Assembly: GCA_937891975.1 (NCBI GenBank)
Contig: CALAUA010000019.1
Span: forward strand, 1-64,000
Reading direction: 5' to 3'
Length of the DNA stretch: 64,000 nucleotides
Source: an uncultured Bacteroidales bacterium
GTDB taxonomy: Bacteria; Bacteroidota; Bacteroidia; Bacteroidales; Paludibacteraceae
Both the position numbers and the translations under genes were made by a program. Numbering within the stretch: the first letter of the stretch is position 1; each line of letters opens with the position of its first letter. This document shows, in pieces, positions 1 through 9,178 of the stretch. Below the pieces are notes generated by a model. It worked only from the letters and a program-made list of their open reading frames with translations. It did not search any database and was not told the DNA's origin.

Positions 1-13
1 CCACCACTCAATA

Positions 14-53
14 CCACGCTACACAACACTACACCACACTACACAACGCCGTG
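14..53. repeat. 10-bp tandem repeat (CTACACAACA class)
   Basis: Three to four degenerate 10-bp units (CTACACAACA, CTACACCACA, CTACACAACG) lie directly before the first gene. The same word on the opposite strand lies inside the DUF2723 gene at 63533-63572, almost 64 kb away, so it is a dispersed word and not a local slippage product. Confidence 0.75.
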
Positions 54-320
54 GATACCATGTTTATTCGTGATAGCATATTTATTCGTGAGGTGCAAAA
101 AGACGACACTATTTATCTCACGCGCGTAGAATGGCGTGACCGATGGCGTACGCGTATCGTCCATGATACCATTATTCATACGGATAGCATTGTACAGGTT
201 ATCGACCATCCGCCTCGGAAATATATCCCACCTTTCTACAAGCATTGCACCACTATCCTATGGATTATCCTTGCAGCAGGCATTGTGTATTTTATTATCC
301 GTTGGCGCCTGCGGCGATAA
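51..320 (+). CDS. small single-pass membrane protein, function unknown
   Basis: This 89-residue protein has a charged N-terminal two-thirds (repeated D-S-I-F-I-R / D-T-I-Y type strings) and one hydrophobic helix at about residues 68-84, ending in a basic tail (RWRLRR). I do not recognise a named family. Small Bacteroidetes proteins with D-T-I-rich heads and a C-terminal helix are often found near phage or mobile-element lysis genes, but nothing else phage-like is visible here because the window begins just upstream. A strong hairpin follows within 10 bp of the stop, which supports a real transcript end. The start is the first ATG after the tandem repeat; the true start could lie before the window. 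Confidence 0.5.
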   Translation: MDTMFIRDSIFIREVQKDDTIYLTRVEWRDRWRTRIVHDTIIHTDSIVQVIDHPPRKYIPPFYKHCTTILWIILAAGIVYFIIRWRLRR

Positions 321-327
321 CACAACG

Positions 328-349
328 AAGGCTGCCCATCGGCAGCCTT
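328..349. terminator. bidirectional hairpin terminator
   Basis: A perfect 9-bp stem (AAGGCTGCC with GGCAGCCTT, loop CATC) sits between the end of the plus-strand small gene and the end of the minus-strand SusD gene. It probably ends both convergent transcripts, although neither side has a long U tract. Confidence 0.7.
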
Positions 350-400
350 CTTATGTATAGATTGTCGGACGTGTCAGACTAATCCGACATGATTAGCATC

Positions 401-2149
401 TTACCAACCTGGGTTTTGACCAATCTCTGGATTGAGAACGATTTGACCACTTGGGATAGGAGCGAGATAGTGCTTTTCCTCAAAGGTACGCACATAAGTA
501 TCATTTAGATCAATGTAACCTTGTGCATCACGCTTGAGACCCTCACCCATTGGGCAATCATCATCAATCCACGCACCTTTGGTTTGCTCTTGATGTACCT
601 TGGTATCCAATTTATCCAATTGGCGCCAACGGATAAGTGACCAGTAGCGGTCATTGTTATCGAACATCAACTCTACACGACGCTCACGACGAACCTCCCA
701 AATCAAATCGCTAACACCCATGTTGTTAGCAGGGTCAGCTTGCAATACGAGATTTGGCATACCTGCACGAGCACGGAGCAAGTTGATAGAAGCTGTAGCT
801 GCAGCATCTTCTCCCAATTCAGCACATGCCTCTGCATGGTTCAGAATAACCTCTGCCAGCCAGAAAATAGGACAGTCGGTTACGTTACCTGTAGTAGATT
901 GACGAAGTGAAGCTGAGGTAGCTGGCTCGTCAAATTTCAAGATACCATAACCAGTGGTAGAAGTATTTGGAGACGCACCTTTTTGATTTGGCAAACCTCT
1001 ATAACGAACACGGCCACAACCTGTGAAGCGCAAATCTGCATCCACTTGTTGCGCAAGACGTGGATCACGTGCTGCAAGAAGCTCGTCAATCATCATAATG
1101 GTATCATGATTGATAATAATAATAGAATCTTTTTCAGGATCAACTTTAGACTTAACAGTGTCATTCCAAATATCCACGAACAATTTACCCTTATCATTAC
1201 CATCTGGCAATTTTCCATCAGCCATCAAATAAGAGTTGAATGCAGCTTTAGTCATACCATTAGTTGGAGTAGAACCGCAGCAATAGTCTTGGGTAGCGTG
1301 ACGAAGTTTAGCAGACTCAAGATATTGCTTGTACATAATCATCTCGGTGTTACCAGCGAGATCAAGTGAATTGTAGTTAGCACGGTATCCCTCAGCACCT
1401 GGAGTAAGAGCAAACATCTCGTTCTTAATAAGAGCCTCAGAAGCGGTCTTTGCTTCAGTGAGATATTTATTTGCACGTTCGGTATCCTTGAGGTGATACT
1501 TAGCATATGTACCCTCGAACAAGCAAACTTGTGCCTTGATAGCATTAGCCACGTGTACGTTGTAAGCTGTACGAGAATCAGCATACATATCACCCATATT
1601 AGCTACAGCATAATTGATATCTGCAAGGATACTATCCATCACTATATTGCGGTCATGACGTTTTCCATAGAGGATTGTAGCATCATCCACGGTCAACTCT
1701 TTGTTTACCCAGTAGCAATCACCAAACTTGCGAACCACGCAGAAGTGTTGCCAACCGCGATAGAGACGACCAAGAGATATGTAATACGCACGGCTTGCAT
1801 CGGTTAAGTCTGCCTCATCAATATGCTCAAGCAAAATGTTAGCACGGCGTACCTCTTCATAAGATGCATTCCATGTAGCATCAGTAGCAGATACATTCTT
1901 GAAATCCCAAGGAGTGATACCTGGAACACCTTGGTTATCGTTTAAGGTTGGGAAATAGAATACGCCGTAAGTACCATTATTACCATAACCCTTCCACTCA
2001 TTATAGAAATAGTTACAATACATTTCTACGTTGACTTCATTGGAAAAGAAGTCTTCTTTAGTAAAAGAATCGTATGGATCATTATTCAACAAGTCGCAAC
2101 TTGTAAAAAGCACCATACCAGCCATCAAACTTAAAATTATCTTTTTCAT
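401..2149 (-). CDS. SusD/RagB-family outer-membrane nutrient-binding lipoprotein
   Basis: The protein is about 582 residues, usual for SusD. It begins MKKIILSLMAGMVLFTSC, a lipoprotein signal with the acylated Cys near residue 18. The body is a TPR-like helical fold with the family C-terminus: an E-x-R-R-E-R-R-V-E-L motif followed by an R-Y-W-S-L-I-R-W string, and a final segment ending in N-P-G-W. SusD proteins sit on the cell surface as a lid over their SusC transporter and bind glycans or peptides. I place the start at the ATG at 2149; a longer frame to 2161 would use a TTG codon upstream of the signal peptide. It follows the SusC gene by about 70 bp, and a run of TTAATA-type repeats fills that gap. 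The substrate cannot be read from sequence. Confidence 0.93.
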   Translation of the reverse strand: MKKIILSLMAGMVLFTSCDLLNNDPYDSFTKEDFFSNEVNVEMYCNYFYNEWKGYGNNGTYGVFYFPTLNDNQGVPGITPWDFKNVSATDATWNASYEEVRRANILLEHIDEADLTDASRAYYISLGRLYRGWQHFCVVRKFGDCYWVNKELTVDDATILYGKRHDRNIVMDSILADINYAVANMGDMYADSRTAYNVHVANAIKAQVCLFEGTYAKYHLKDTERANKYLTEAKTASEALIKNEMFALTPGAEGYRANYNSLDLAGNTEMIMYKQYLESAKLRHATQDYCCGSTPTNGMTKAAFNSYLMADGKLPDGNDKGKLFVDIWNDTVKSKVDPEKDSIIIINHDTIMMIDELLAARDPRLAQQVDADLRFTGCGRVRYRGLPNQKGASPNTSTTGYGILKFDEPATSASLRQSTTGNVTDCPIFWLAEVILNHAEACAELGEDAAATASINLLRARAGMPNLVLQADPANNMGVSDLIWEVRRERRVELMFDNNDRYWSLIRWRQLDKLDTKVHQEQTKGAWIDDDCPMGEGLKRDAQGYIDLNDTYVRTFEEKHYLAPIPSGQIVLNPEIGQNPGW

Positions 2150-2221
2150 AATTGTATTCAATTTAGTTAATAGTTAATAATTAATAATTAATATTTATTC
2201 ATCGATAGTGTTAAACATTAA

Positions 2222-5200
2222 TTATAGTGTTACTTGCAAACCGAATGAATACGAACGCATGAGAGGTGCGGTACGAGCGTATGCTCCATAGCCATAGTTA
2301 GCAGCTTCTTTACCTCTAGAAACCTCAGGATCGAAACCGTACTTAGCAGTGTGGTTTACGAGATCAGCCAAGTTATTGAATGAAGCGTAGATACGTACTT
2401 TCTCAATAGTTGCCTTACGAGTCCACTTTTGTGGCAAGGTGTAACCCACAGTCAAGTTCTTCAAACGGAGATAAGCCATATTGATGAGGTACTTATCTTG
2501 TGGCACATAGTTGTTACGACCTGCATCCATAATAGAAGAAGAGGTTACCGTTCCTTCATTACCTGGGAAGATACGTGGATAATCAGCATCTTGACGGATG
2601 TTACCAGCCTCAATCTCGGCCTTGGTAATATAATCCGTTTGATTAGCATAAATAGTGATATCAGCAGCACGCATCATTGGCATCACGAAGGCAGATGTGC
2701 TCCACATGTCGCGTTTACCTACACCTTGGAAGAACAAGTCAATATCCAAGCCCTTCCAGTCAGCACCAAGACGGAAGGAGTATTGCCAACGTGGAGTGGT
2801 GTTACCAATCTTCACGAGGTCACCATGATTCTCCGTGGTACCATCACCCCAATCAATAACGCCATCCTTGTTTTGATCCACGAACTTGATATCACCAGGA
2901 CCAAAAGCAAATTTAGAATCAACAGCAAGTAGGGTTTGATCTGCAATGCCTTCAGCATATGTACCATCTGCGTTGAAATCCTCTGGAGTAAAGTAACGAT
3001 CATACTCGAAGCCCCAGATTTCACCATACTCTTTACCAGTATAGTTCGCATTAATCAAATTGTTAGAATCCCAGTTGGTAATAGTAGCCTTGTAGTCAGC
3101 CAAGTTGAAGTTAGCGTGCACAGCCAAGTCGCCTGCCTCGTGGAATACATGACGCCAATCGATATTCAACTCCCAACCACGTGTGCGGAGCGAACCTGCA
3201 TTCTCAAATGCCGCAGAAGTACCAAGAACTGATGGCAACTCTTTACCAGGAGCCAACATATCCTTTGTATCACGTTGATACCAGTCGAAGTTTACGTTCA
3301 AATCGTTGTTGAAGAAACCGAGGTCAATACCTACGTTAGCAGTAGCGATAGTCTCCCAAGTCAAATATGGAGATACCATCTTAGGTTGCTCAAAGTAGTC
3401 ATACATCACATCGCCACTACCTATCCAGTTTACTGAGGTGGTCTTTTTATCCATTGTCTCCAAGAACATATTGCTACCAATCTCTTGGTTACCAATAGTA
3501 CCATAAGATGCACGTACTTTCAAGTTGCTTACATAGTTCTTAGCCTCTTGGAAGTATGGCTCCTCGCTAATACGATAACCTACAGATCCTGAAGGGAAGA
3601 AGCCCCATTGTGAGTGAGTAGGGAATTTGCTAGAAGCGTCAGCACGAGCACTAAACTCTAACAAATAGATGCCTTTATAATCGTAATTGATACGACCAAA
3701 GATACCTACAGAACCATTGTGACGATGTAATTGATTATAACTCTTATATGCAGAGGTAAGAATCAATTCTGGCTTGTTAACATCTTGCATATTGTTACGA
3801 GTAAAGGTCATGTACTCATACTCATCTTTATCTATATTAGCACCAACCATTACGTTGAGATTACTACCATTCCACGAACCAGCATAATTGAAATACATAT
3901 TAGCCACGTGGTTATAATAGTTACTATTAGCCTGAGTAATATAACTATCTGTAGGCCAAGGATTTATCCATCCTGACCAATCTTCGCCAATACCAGGAGT
4001 CCAAGTATCAATTTGGTATTTCGCAGGCATACCTACTGCCTTCTCATTACCTGAACGATACGTAAAGGTGTAGTCACCATTGAAGGTTAAGCCCTTAGCC
4101 AAGTTCAACTTAATGAAACCACCAGCACGCAAATTCATACGTTTCTTATACGCATCACCTGCTTCTTTCAAACCGCCAAGGAATGTGTAAGCATCATATA
4201 CTTGACCTTCCTCATCTTCCCAATAACCCCAAGGACCGAAGAATGAGCCCCAACGCCAAAGGTTAGAATAACCACCTACGCGGTTTTCTGGATATTGGTA
4301 GTTGCGGTGTTGCATGTTGAAGCGAGCACCTACTTCCAACCAGTTGTTAACCTTAGTAGAAATATTTACAGTAGCATTAAACTTATCCATCTTATCAGGA
4401 TTAAAGTTCAAGATACCTTGTTGATGGTTATAGCCGAGTGACATATAGTAGTTAGTCTTGCCACTATTACCAGATACACTAAGGTTATGGTTTTGCGAAG
4501 GAGTAGCATCGTTGTAGAAAATACCAGCTACATCCCAGTCTGCGTAGAAACCATTCTCATCATAGTCAATACCATAAATCATCTCACGATAAGGAGATTT
4601 ACCATTCTTGATTCCAAGTGCTTGACCTTCTGGAGAGTTCGCCCATTCAAGCCATGCTTTTGCTTTAGCTTGGTATGCTTCAGTATCCACATACATACCA
4701 AAGAGCTCTGCAGGCTCACCGAGGTAACCCTTAGCTTCGCTCATTGCGATAGCTTGCTCATACACTGTAGGATAATCAGGAGAAACTGTTGCGCGACTCC
4801 ATGCGAAGTTGTTGTTATAAGTTACAGTTACTTTCTCTGCAGTCTTAGCGGTCTTGGTAGTTACCAATACCACACCAAATGCAGCACGAGTACCGTAGAT
4901 AGCGGTAGAAGAAGCATCTTTCAATACGCTAATAGACTCAATGTCATTAGGGTTAAGATAACTGAGGTTCTCCATAGGTACACCATCCACTACGTAGAGA
5001 GGAGAAGAAGTACCGTCATTAGAGAGTGTACCGATACCACGAATCACTACGGTAGGATCTGCGTCCAAGTCACCCGTTGCATTGGTGATTGTCAGACCTG
5101 GCACAGCACCTTGCAATGCTTTTGCCACATCAGACTCGGCTTTTGATTCCAAAGTTTTGGAAACATCCACGGTTGTCACAGCACCAGTCAGGTTCGCCTT

Positions 5201-5563
5201 CTTTTGCGTACCATAACCGATCGCTACTACCTCGTCGAGCACTTGAGTGTCCTCTTTGAGCATAACAACCATGTCCTTGTGAGCGCGAACCTCTTGATCC
5301 TTGTAACCTACGTAGGATACGAGGAGAGTAACGTTCTTCTCTACGGTCAGCACGAATGCACCATCCAAATCGGTAATCGTACCGTTTGATGTGCCAGCTT
5401 CTGCAACGCTAGCGCCAACGAGAGGTTCACCATTAGCATCTACTACTTTACCTACAATAGCAATAGGTTCTGCCATAGCAGCGATGCTAACCAACGACAT
5501 TACAAATACTGCAAATGTCATGAGTAGGCTACGAAAGCCATTCTCTTTGTGTTTGTTCATCAT
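2222..5563 (-). CDS. SusC/RagA-family TonB-dependent outer-membrane transporter
   Basis: At 1113 residues this is a full-length SusC. In order: signal peptide (to about residue 31), carboxypeptidase-D-like domain (GKVVDANGEPLVGASV, about 36-110), TonB box region (DEVVAIGYGTQKK, about 112-125), plug domain with V-V-D-G-V-P (about 130-245), and a long β-barrel ending in S-F-G-L-Q-V-T-L. It imports large ligands across the outer membrane using TonB energy together with the SusD protein encoded downstream. No glycoside hydrolase, sulfatase or peptidase flanks the pair, so this is an orphan uptake locus in this window. Transcription probably starts at the TAATTTTG promoter at 5704-5734, leaving a leader of about 130 nt. 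Confidence 0.95.
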   Translation of the reverse strand: MMNKHKENGFRSLLMTFAVFVMSLVSIAAMAEPIAIVGKVVDANGEPLVGASVAEAGTSNGTITDLDGAFVLTVEKNVTLLVSYVGYKDQEVRAHKDMVVMLKEDTQVLDEVVAIGYGTQKKANLTGAVTTVDVSKTLESKAESDVAKALQGAVPGLTITNATGDLDADPTVVIRGIGTLSNDGTSSPLYVVDGVPMENLSYLNPNDIESISVLKDASSTAIYGTRAAFGVVLVTTKTAKTAEKVTVTYNNNFAWSRATVSPDYPTVYEQAIAMSEAKGYLGEPAELFGMYVDTEAYQAKAKAWLEWANSPEGQALGIKNGKSPYREMIYGIDYDENGFYADWDVAGIFYNDATPSQNHNLSVSGNSGKTNYYMSLGYNHQQGILNFNPDKMDKFNATVNISTKVNNWLEVGARFNMQHRNYQYPENRVGGYSNLWRWGSFFGPWGYWEDEEGQVYDAYTFLGGLKEAGDAYKKRMNLRAGGFIKLNLAKGLTFNGDYTFTYRSGNEKAVGMPAKYQIDTWTPGIGEDWSGWINPWPTDSYITQANSNYYNHVANMYFNYAGSWNGSNLNVMVGANIDKDEYEYMTFTRNNMQDVNKPELILTSAYKSYNQLHRHNGSVGIFGRINYDYKGIYLLEFSARADASSKFPTHSQWGFFPSGSVGYRISEEPYFQEAKNYVSNLKVRASYGTIGNQEIGSNMFLETMDKKTTSVNWIGSGDVMYDYFEQPKMVSPYLTWETIATANVGIDLGFFNNDLNVNFDWYQRDTKDMLAPGKELPSVLGTSAAFENAGSLRTRGWELNIDWRHVFHEAGDLAVHANFNLADYKATITNWDSNNLINANYTGKEYGEIWGFEYDRYFTPEDFNADGTYAEGIADQTLLAVDSKFAFGPGDIKFVDQNKDGVIDWGDGTTENHGDLVKIGNTTPRWQYSFRLGADWKGLDIDLFFQGVGKRDMWSTSAFVMPMMRAADITIYANQTDYITKAEIEAGNIRQDADYPRIFPGNEGTVTSSSIMDAGRNNYVPQDKYLINMAYLRLKNLTVGYTLPQKWTRKATIEKVRIYASFNNLADLVNHTAKYGFDPEVSRGKEAANYGYGAYARTAPLMRSYSFGLQVTL

Positions 5564-5703
5564 AACGTGTATTGTTTTGGTTAATAATGTGTGGGAATTT
5601 CACCCACGTTGTTTATATTATTGTTGATTGTTTTGGGTCAATTTTGGTAGCATCAAACGGTACAATTCTATAATACGTGCCCCACTCTCTTCCTAAAAGC
5701 GCA

Positions 5704-5734
5704 CAAAATTACTTATTTTTTTTAACATTACCAA
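5704..5734 (-). promoter_or_regulatory. Bacteroidetes promoter for the SusCD operon
   Basis: Read on the minus strand, TTG (5734-5732) is followed after 20 bp by TAATTTTG (5711-5704), matching the Bacteroidetes consensus TTG-N19-21-TAnnTTTG. The predicted start is near 5697. Confidence 0.7.
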
Positions 5735-5783
5735 TTATTTGTGTTAAAAAAACAGCATATATGTTGCACAACATATATTTATG

Positions 5784-5838
5784 CCCCATACCCAGTAGCG
5801 CAGCGTCCTATCTCCCATAGAGCTCCGCCCCGTCCTAT
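5784..5838. repeat. short repeat with two hairpin modules
   Basis: The words TATCTCCCATA and TATCTCAATC alternate with two inserts, AGTAGCGCAGCGTCC and GAGCTCCGCCCCGTCC. Both inserts end in CGTCC. The repeat runs into the last codons and TAG stop of the DUF4293 gene. It has the same plan as the copies at 6296-6345 and 26941-26997. Confidence 0.65.
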
Positions 5839-6287
5839 CTCAATCGGTCGGCAGCGCGGACAAGAGCTTCGTCCTTCAATATGCGGCGAGTAGCCATCAT
5901 CAATAGCACAACATTCACCAATGGAATAGCAGCCCATATATTGAGATACCATTCCGCACCGGTCATGGTCACATCACTTATTGGCTCATACCCTTTGACC
6001 ACATAGGCTACATATAATGCCAACAAAGCGTAGTAACCCAGACACAACACTACATTCACTACATTCAGTCGGGCTTGCAACAAACGACGCTTAAACAAGA
6101 ATATCACCACCAATGCCAATAGTGGAATAGCAATGCTCATCACAGCCAATGGCCATTTGTCGAATGCATGCAATGAGATATACTCTGTCGCCTCAGATGT
6201 AAGGAACTGTACGGGCGAGAAGAAGCACAACAAGGTGCCTAGGATAACTACCAACAAGAGGTAGAGAGTTTGGATACGTTGAATCAT
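5835..6287 (-). CDS. DUF4293-family integral membrane protein
   Basis: This 150-residue protein begins MIQRIQTLYLLLVVILG, the characteristic start of the Bacteroidetes DUF4293 family. Four hydrophobic helices are visible at about residues 5-25, 48-66, 76-96 and 115-133, and the tail is basic. It is an inner-membrane protein of unknown function. The stop codon and last residues lie inside the short-repeat element at 5784-5838, so the extreme C-terminus may have been reshaped by that insertion. It follows the acetyltransferase gene at a gap filled by another repeat module and is likely the last gene of the long minus-strand run. Confidence 0.85.
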   Translation of the reverse strand: MIQRIQTLYLLLVVILGTLLCFFSPVQFLTSEATEYISLHAFDKWPLAVMSIAIPLLALVVIFLFKRRLLQARLNVVNVVLCLGYYALLALYVAYVVKGYEPISDVTMTGAEWYLNIWAAIPLVNVVLLMMATRRILKDEALVRAADRLR

Positions 6288-6295
6288 TGTTTTAA

Positions 6296-6345
6296 TGTTT
6301 AGTGAACGCCCGCAAGCGGGCTACTGTTTAGTGTTTAGAATCGAT
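6296..6345. repeat. TTTAGTG heptamer repeat split by a hairpin module
   Basis: On the minus strand the word ACTAAACA flanks GTAG-CCCGC-TTGC-GGGCG-TTC on both sides, with a further ACTAAACA-type unit outside. The insert folds into a 6-bp GC stem. It fills the gap between the acetyltransferase and DUF4293 genes. Confidence 0.75.
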
Positions 6346-6954
6346 TAATTGACACAAATCATTGACCAATTGATATTTCTCGCCTGTGGCGGGACAGGTA
6401 GCAAGACCATCTTTATCAAACTTTAGCTTCTCACCGTGGCGACTTACCCACCCAACTCTGCGCGCAGGATTACCTACCATGAGCGCATATGCAGGCACAT
6501 CCTTTGTTACCACCGAGCCTGCACCAATAAGGCAGTATTCTCCGAGTGTATTACCACATACGATAGTAGCATTTGCCCCCACCGATGCACCACGGCGAAT
6601 AAACGTGTCCTTATACTCATCCTTACGCGATACAGCCGACCGAGGATTAATGACGTTGGTGAACACCATACTAGGCCCTAAAAACACATCATCACCGCAG
6701 CGAACACCCGTGTAGATCGACACATTATTCTGCACCTTGCAGTTGCTCCCCAAGACAACCCCTGGCGACACCACTACGTTCTGACCAATATTGCAGTTCT
6801 CACCTATCTGACAACCCGACATAATATGCGAGAAATGCCAGATTTTGGTTCCTTTACCTATAAAACACCCCTCATCTACATAAGAGGATTCGTGTACAAA
6901 GACCCCCTCTTGCTCCCCCGGGGAAGAGGTAGAAATATTATTTGTTTTATTCAT
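6328..6954 (-). CDS. left-handed β-helix sugar N-acetyltransferase (WbpD/WlbB-like)
   Basis: The 208-residue protein is built of hexapeptide repeats (for example IGENCNIGQNVVVSPG and VFLGPSMVFTNV), then FIRRGASVGANATIVCG and the acceptor-loop region IGAGSVVTKDVP with the terminal GNPARRVGWVSRHG. This order matches WbpD/WlbB, which acetylates the 3-amino group of UDP-2-acetamido-3-amino-uronic acid for surface polysaccharides using acetyl-CoA. The partner enzymes (WbpA, B, E) are not here, so the substrate is inferred from family only. The first about 16 residues (S-P-G-E-Q-E-G) come from a GC-rich palindrome at 6901-6930 and look added onto the normal family start. The ATG overlaps the TGA of the DUF559 gene by 4 bp. 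Confidence 0.8.
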   Translation of the reverse strand: MNKTNNISTSSPGEQEGVFVHESSYVDEGCFIGKGTKIWHFSHIMSGCQIGENCNIGQNVVVSPGVVLGSNCKVQNNVSIYTGVRCGDDVFLGPSMVFTNVINPRSAVSRKDEYKDTFIRRGASVGANATIVCGNTLGEYCLIGAGSVVTKDVPAYALMVGNPARRVGWVSRHGEKLKFDKDGLATCPATGEKYQLVNDLCQLIDSKH

Positions 6955-7331
6955 ATAGTTTTATTTAATGCTTGTGTTATTTGCTCTATCACATTCTCTG
7001 GGGCACAAAGCACTTCTTCATTCTTAAATCGCAGGACTTCAAATCCTAATTTATTGAATATGTTAGTTCGTTGCTCGTCCCAACGTTGTTGTTCTTCCGA
7101 AGAATGATACTTACCATCCACTTCTAAAATCAATTGTTTCTCTAAACAAACAAAGTCCACGATGTAAGTATCTATCACATATTGCCGATTAAATCTAACG
7201 CCCAATTGTTTTTTACGAATCAGTTTCCACAAAATACTCTCTGCTTCTGTTGGATTTTTTCGCATATCGCTCGCTTCATTTTTCAAAAAAGGATATGATA
7301 CACGTTCCGCTAATTCATATGGTCTATCCAT
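6951..7331 (-). CDS. DUF559 endonuclease-like protein
   Basis: The 126-residue protein matches DUF559 (PF04480), a PD-(D/E)XK-fold family related to Vsr: R-K-N-P-T-E-A-E near residue 26, the core IVDFVCLEKQLILEVDGKYH (D and E-x-D acidic residues, about 58-77), then the Q-Q-R-W-D-E-Q-R segment and G-F-E-V-L-R-F. The predicted role is DNA cleavage or repair, with no demonstrated substrate. It lies directly next to the GC-rich palindrome array (7350-7631), and its stop overlaps the acetyltransferase start (ATGA). The Tyr/His-rich core is intact, so it is probably functional. Confidence 0.85.
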   Translation of the reverse strand: MDRPYELAERVSYPFLKNEASDMRKNPTEAESILWKLIRKKQLGVRFNRQYVIDTYIVDFVCLEKQLILEVDGKYHSSEEQQRWDEQRTNIFNKLGFEVLRFKNEEVLCAPENVIEQITQALNKTI

Positions 7332-7349
7332 AACTTCTTTTTTTTTTCA

Positions 7350-7631
7350 TCAATCCCTCCCCTTTCAAAGGGAGATTAGGTAGGGTTACAATCCCTCCCC
7401 TTGAAGGGGAGGTCAGGTAGGGTCTTTTTCCCTTTAAGGGGGAGGCTATTGGGGTCACAATCCCTCCCCTTGAAGGGGAGGTTAGGTGTATTCTTTTCCC
7501 CTTGAAGGGGAGGTTAGGTAGGGTCACAATCCCTCCCTTGAAGGGGAGGTTAGGTAGGGTCACAATCCCTCCCCTTGAAGGGGAGGTTAGGTGGGGTCTT
7601 TCCCTCCCCTTGAAGGGGAGGTTAGGAGGGG
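7350..7631. repeat. array of GC-rich palindromic repeats
   Basis: About eight imperfect units of 30-45 bp each carry the palindrome CCTCCCCTTGAAGGGGAGG, spaced by TTAGGTAGGGTCACAAT-type linkers. One reading frame through it is open (P-N-L-P-F-K-G repeats), but this is the repeat translated and not a gene. It separates the rseP and DUF559 genes. Related palindromes sit in dxr (9849-9920), in rlmB (31886-31920) and at the start of the acetyltransferase. Confidence 0.9.
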
Positions 7632-9170
7632 TCAAAAAAATGCTTTGAAAATATCATTACCATTAGCAAAAATCAAAAGGGCAAACAATAGCCAAAAACC
7701 AATATTATTCGCCACTTCCAAGAACTTATCGCTTGGCTTGCGCCCCGTGATAATCTCCCACAACAGGAACAATATATATCCACCATCCAACGCAGGAATA
7801 GGCAAGAAGTTCATAAATGCCAATATCAAACTGATGATGGCTGTGATTTGCCAGAAGCCATACCAGTTCCACGTTTCTGGGAACATGTTGCTAATCGCAC
7901 CGAATCCACCTACAGATTGTGCCCCCTCTTTGGTAAAGATAAGGCGGAACTGTTTCACATACATTACCAAGAAATCACATCCATATTTGATACCTGCAGG
8001 AATTGCTTCAAAGAAAGTATAGTCGGTATGCACAGGTGTATAAAACGAATCTAAACCCTTGATAATCACACCTATCTTGGATTGATCACCAATAAATAGG
8101 CGTGCCTGCATAGGTTGACCTGCACGATAGAAATCCAAAGTAACACTATCACATGGATGCTTGCTCAGTTCGTTGTCGATCTGCACACGGCAAAGCCCCA
8201 CTCGACCATTCACACCCACAATGCTATCTCCCTTTTGCATATCTGCAAACGAAGCTGCACCACCTGGCAAAATCGAATCTACCACGAATGGCATAAAGTA
8301 GGAAACTAGTAGATAATCGCGCTTTATATACGATTTATCGGCACGCGCTTTCTCGCGTTCCTCACGATCTACATCGTTTTGCAACGCCAAGTATCGCTCA
8401 CCCAAGTCTTCAGACATAGTCAAGCGCACCGTATCCGTACCGCGCAAGACTAACACATCGCGCTGCCCCTCAATGATAATCCATTGCACTACATCACCTA
8501 GGTCCTCGGGGGTATTACCATCAATAGTGAGAATCTTATCTTGCTGCGCAAAACCCTCATCAAGCATAATATCCGAATAATACAAACCCGTAGTGATTTG
8601 GCTAAGAGGTAAGGTATCTTTACCCCAATGGAAAAGCACCATACCAAAGATGAGCAGTGCAGCTACAAAATTCACCAAAATACCGCCAATGATGATGCAC
8701 AGACGTTGCCACACATTCTTTGCGCGGAACTCCCAAGGTTGTGGTTCTGAAGGCAAATCCGTTGCGTCCTTGGTCTCATCCACCATACCTGCAATAGCAC
8801 AATATCCACCAAAAGGCACCCAACCAATGCCCCACTCGGTATTGTCTGGGTAACGACGCCAATCATCTTCAGGCAGTGCCTGCAATTCATCCTCAGTCAT
8901 AGGACGATAGAGGGTGTTGCCCTTTTCATCCTTCTTCTCATTGCCCATAGCATCCACCTGAGGCACTGCAGAAGGCTCCACATTGGGGGCAAAGAAGCGC
9001 ACTTGCCATTTGCCATTGACCTTCTTGGCACGAATCAAAGAGAACTTGGGATTGAAAAACATATAAAACTTCTCCACGCGTACCTTAAATATACGCGCGA
9101 AGCAAAAATGCCCCAACTCGTGGATAACCACAAGCAAACTAAGGGCGAGTATCAGTTGAATCCATTGCAT
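7632..9170 (-). CDS. rseP: RseP-type site-2 intramembrane zinc metalloprotease
   Basis: The 512-residue M50 protease starts MQWIQLILALSLLVVIHELG, carrying HELGH zinc ligands in the first helix. The G-x-x-P-F-G-G-Y-C segment follows at about residue 118, PDZ-like regions at about 200-370 (including LPGGAASFADMQKGDSIVGVNG), and the third metal-ligand motif F-L-P-I-P-A-L-D-G-G near 447, before two final helices. RseP cleaves membrane-bound anti-sigma factors or signal-peptide remnants. It is slightly longer than E. coli RseP (450) because of an acidic insertion around residues 60-110, which is common in Bacteroidetes. It follows dxr by 8 bp, a pairing common in bacteria. Confidence 0.95.
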   Translation of the reverse strand: MQWIQLILALSLLVVIHELGHFCFARIFKVRVEKFYMFFNPKFSLIRAKKVNGKWQVRFFAPNVEPSAVPQVDAMGNEKKDEKGNTLYRPMTEDELQALPEDDWRRYPDNTEWGIGWVPFGGYCAIAGMVDETKDATDLPSEPQPWEFRAKNVWQRLCIIIGGILVNFVAALLIFGMVLFHWGKDTLPLSQITTGLYYSDIMLDEGFAQQDKILTIDGNTPEDLGDVVQWIIIEGQRDVLVLRGTDTVRLTMSEDLGERYLALQNDVDREEREKARADKSYIKRDYLLVSYFMPFVVDSILPGGAASFADMQKGDSIVGVNGRVGLCRVQIDNELSKHPCDSVTLDFYRAGQPMQARLFIGDQSKIGVIIKGLDSFYTPVHTDYTFFEAIPAGIKYGCDFLVMYVKQFRLIFTKEGAQSVGGFGAISNMFPETWNWYGFWQITAIISLILAFMNFLPIPALDGGYILFLLWEIITGRKPSDKFLEVANNIGFWLLFALLIFANGNDIFKAFF

Positions 9171-9178
9171 AATTCTGT

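Noticed and set aside
7350..7631. CRISPR array
   Set aside because: Units are palindromic and irregular, linkers are short and similar to each other, and no cas gene is near.
7324..7635. Open frame of 103 codons with P-N-L-P-F-K-G repeats
   Set aside because: It is the translated GC-rich palindrome array, with no start context and no independent protein features.
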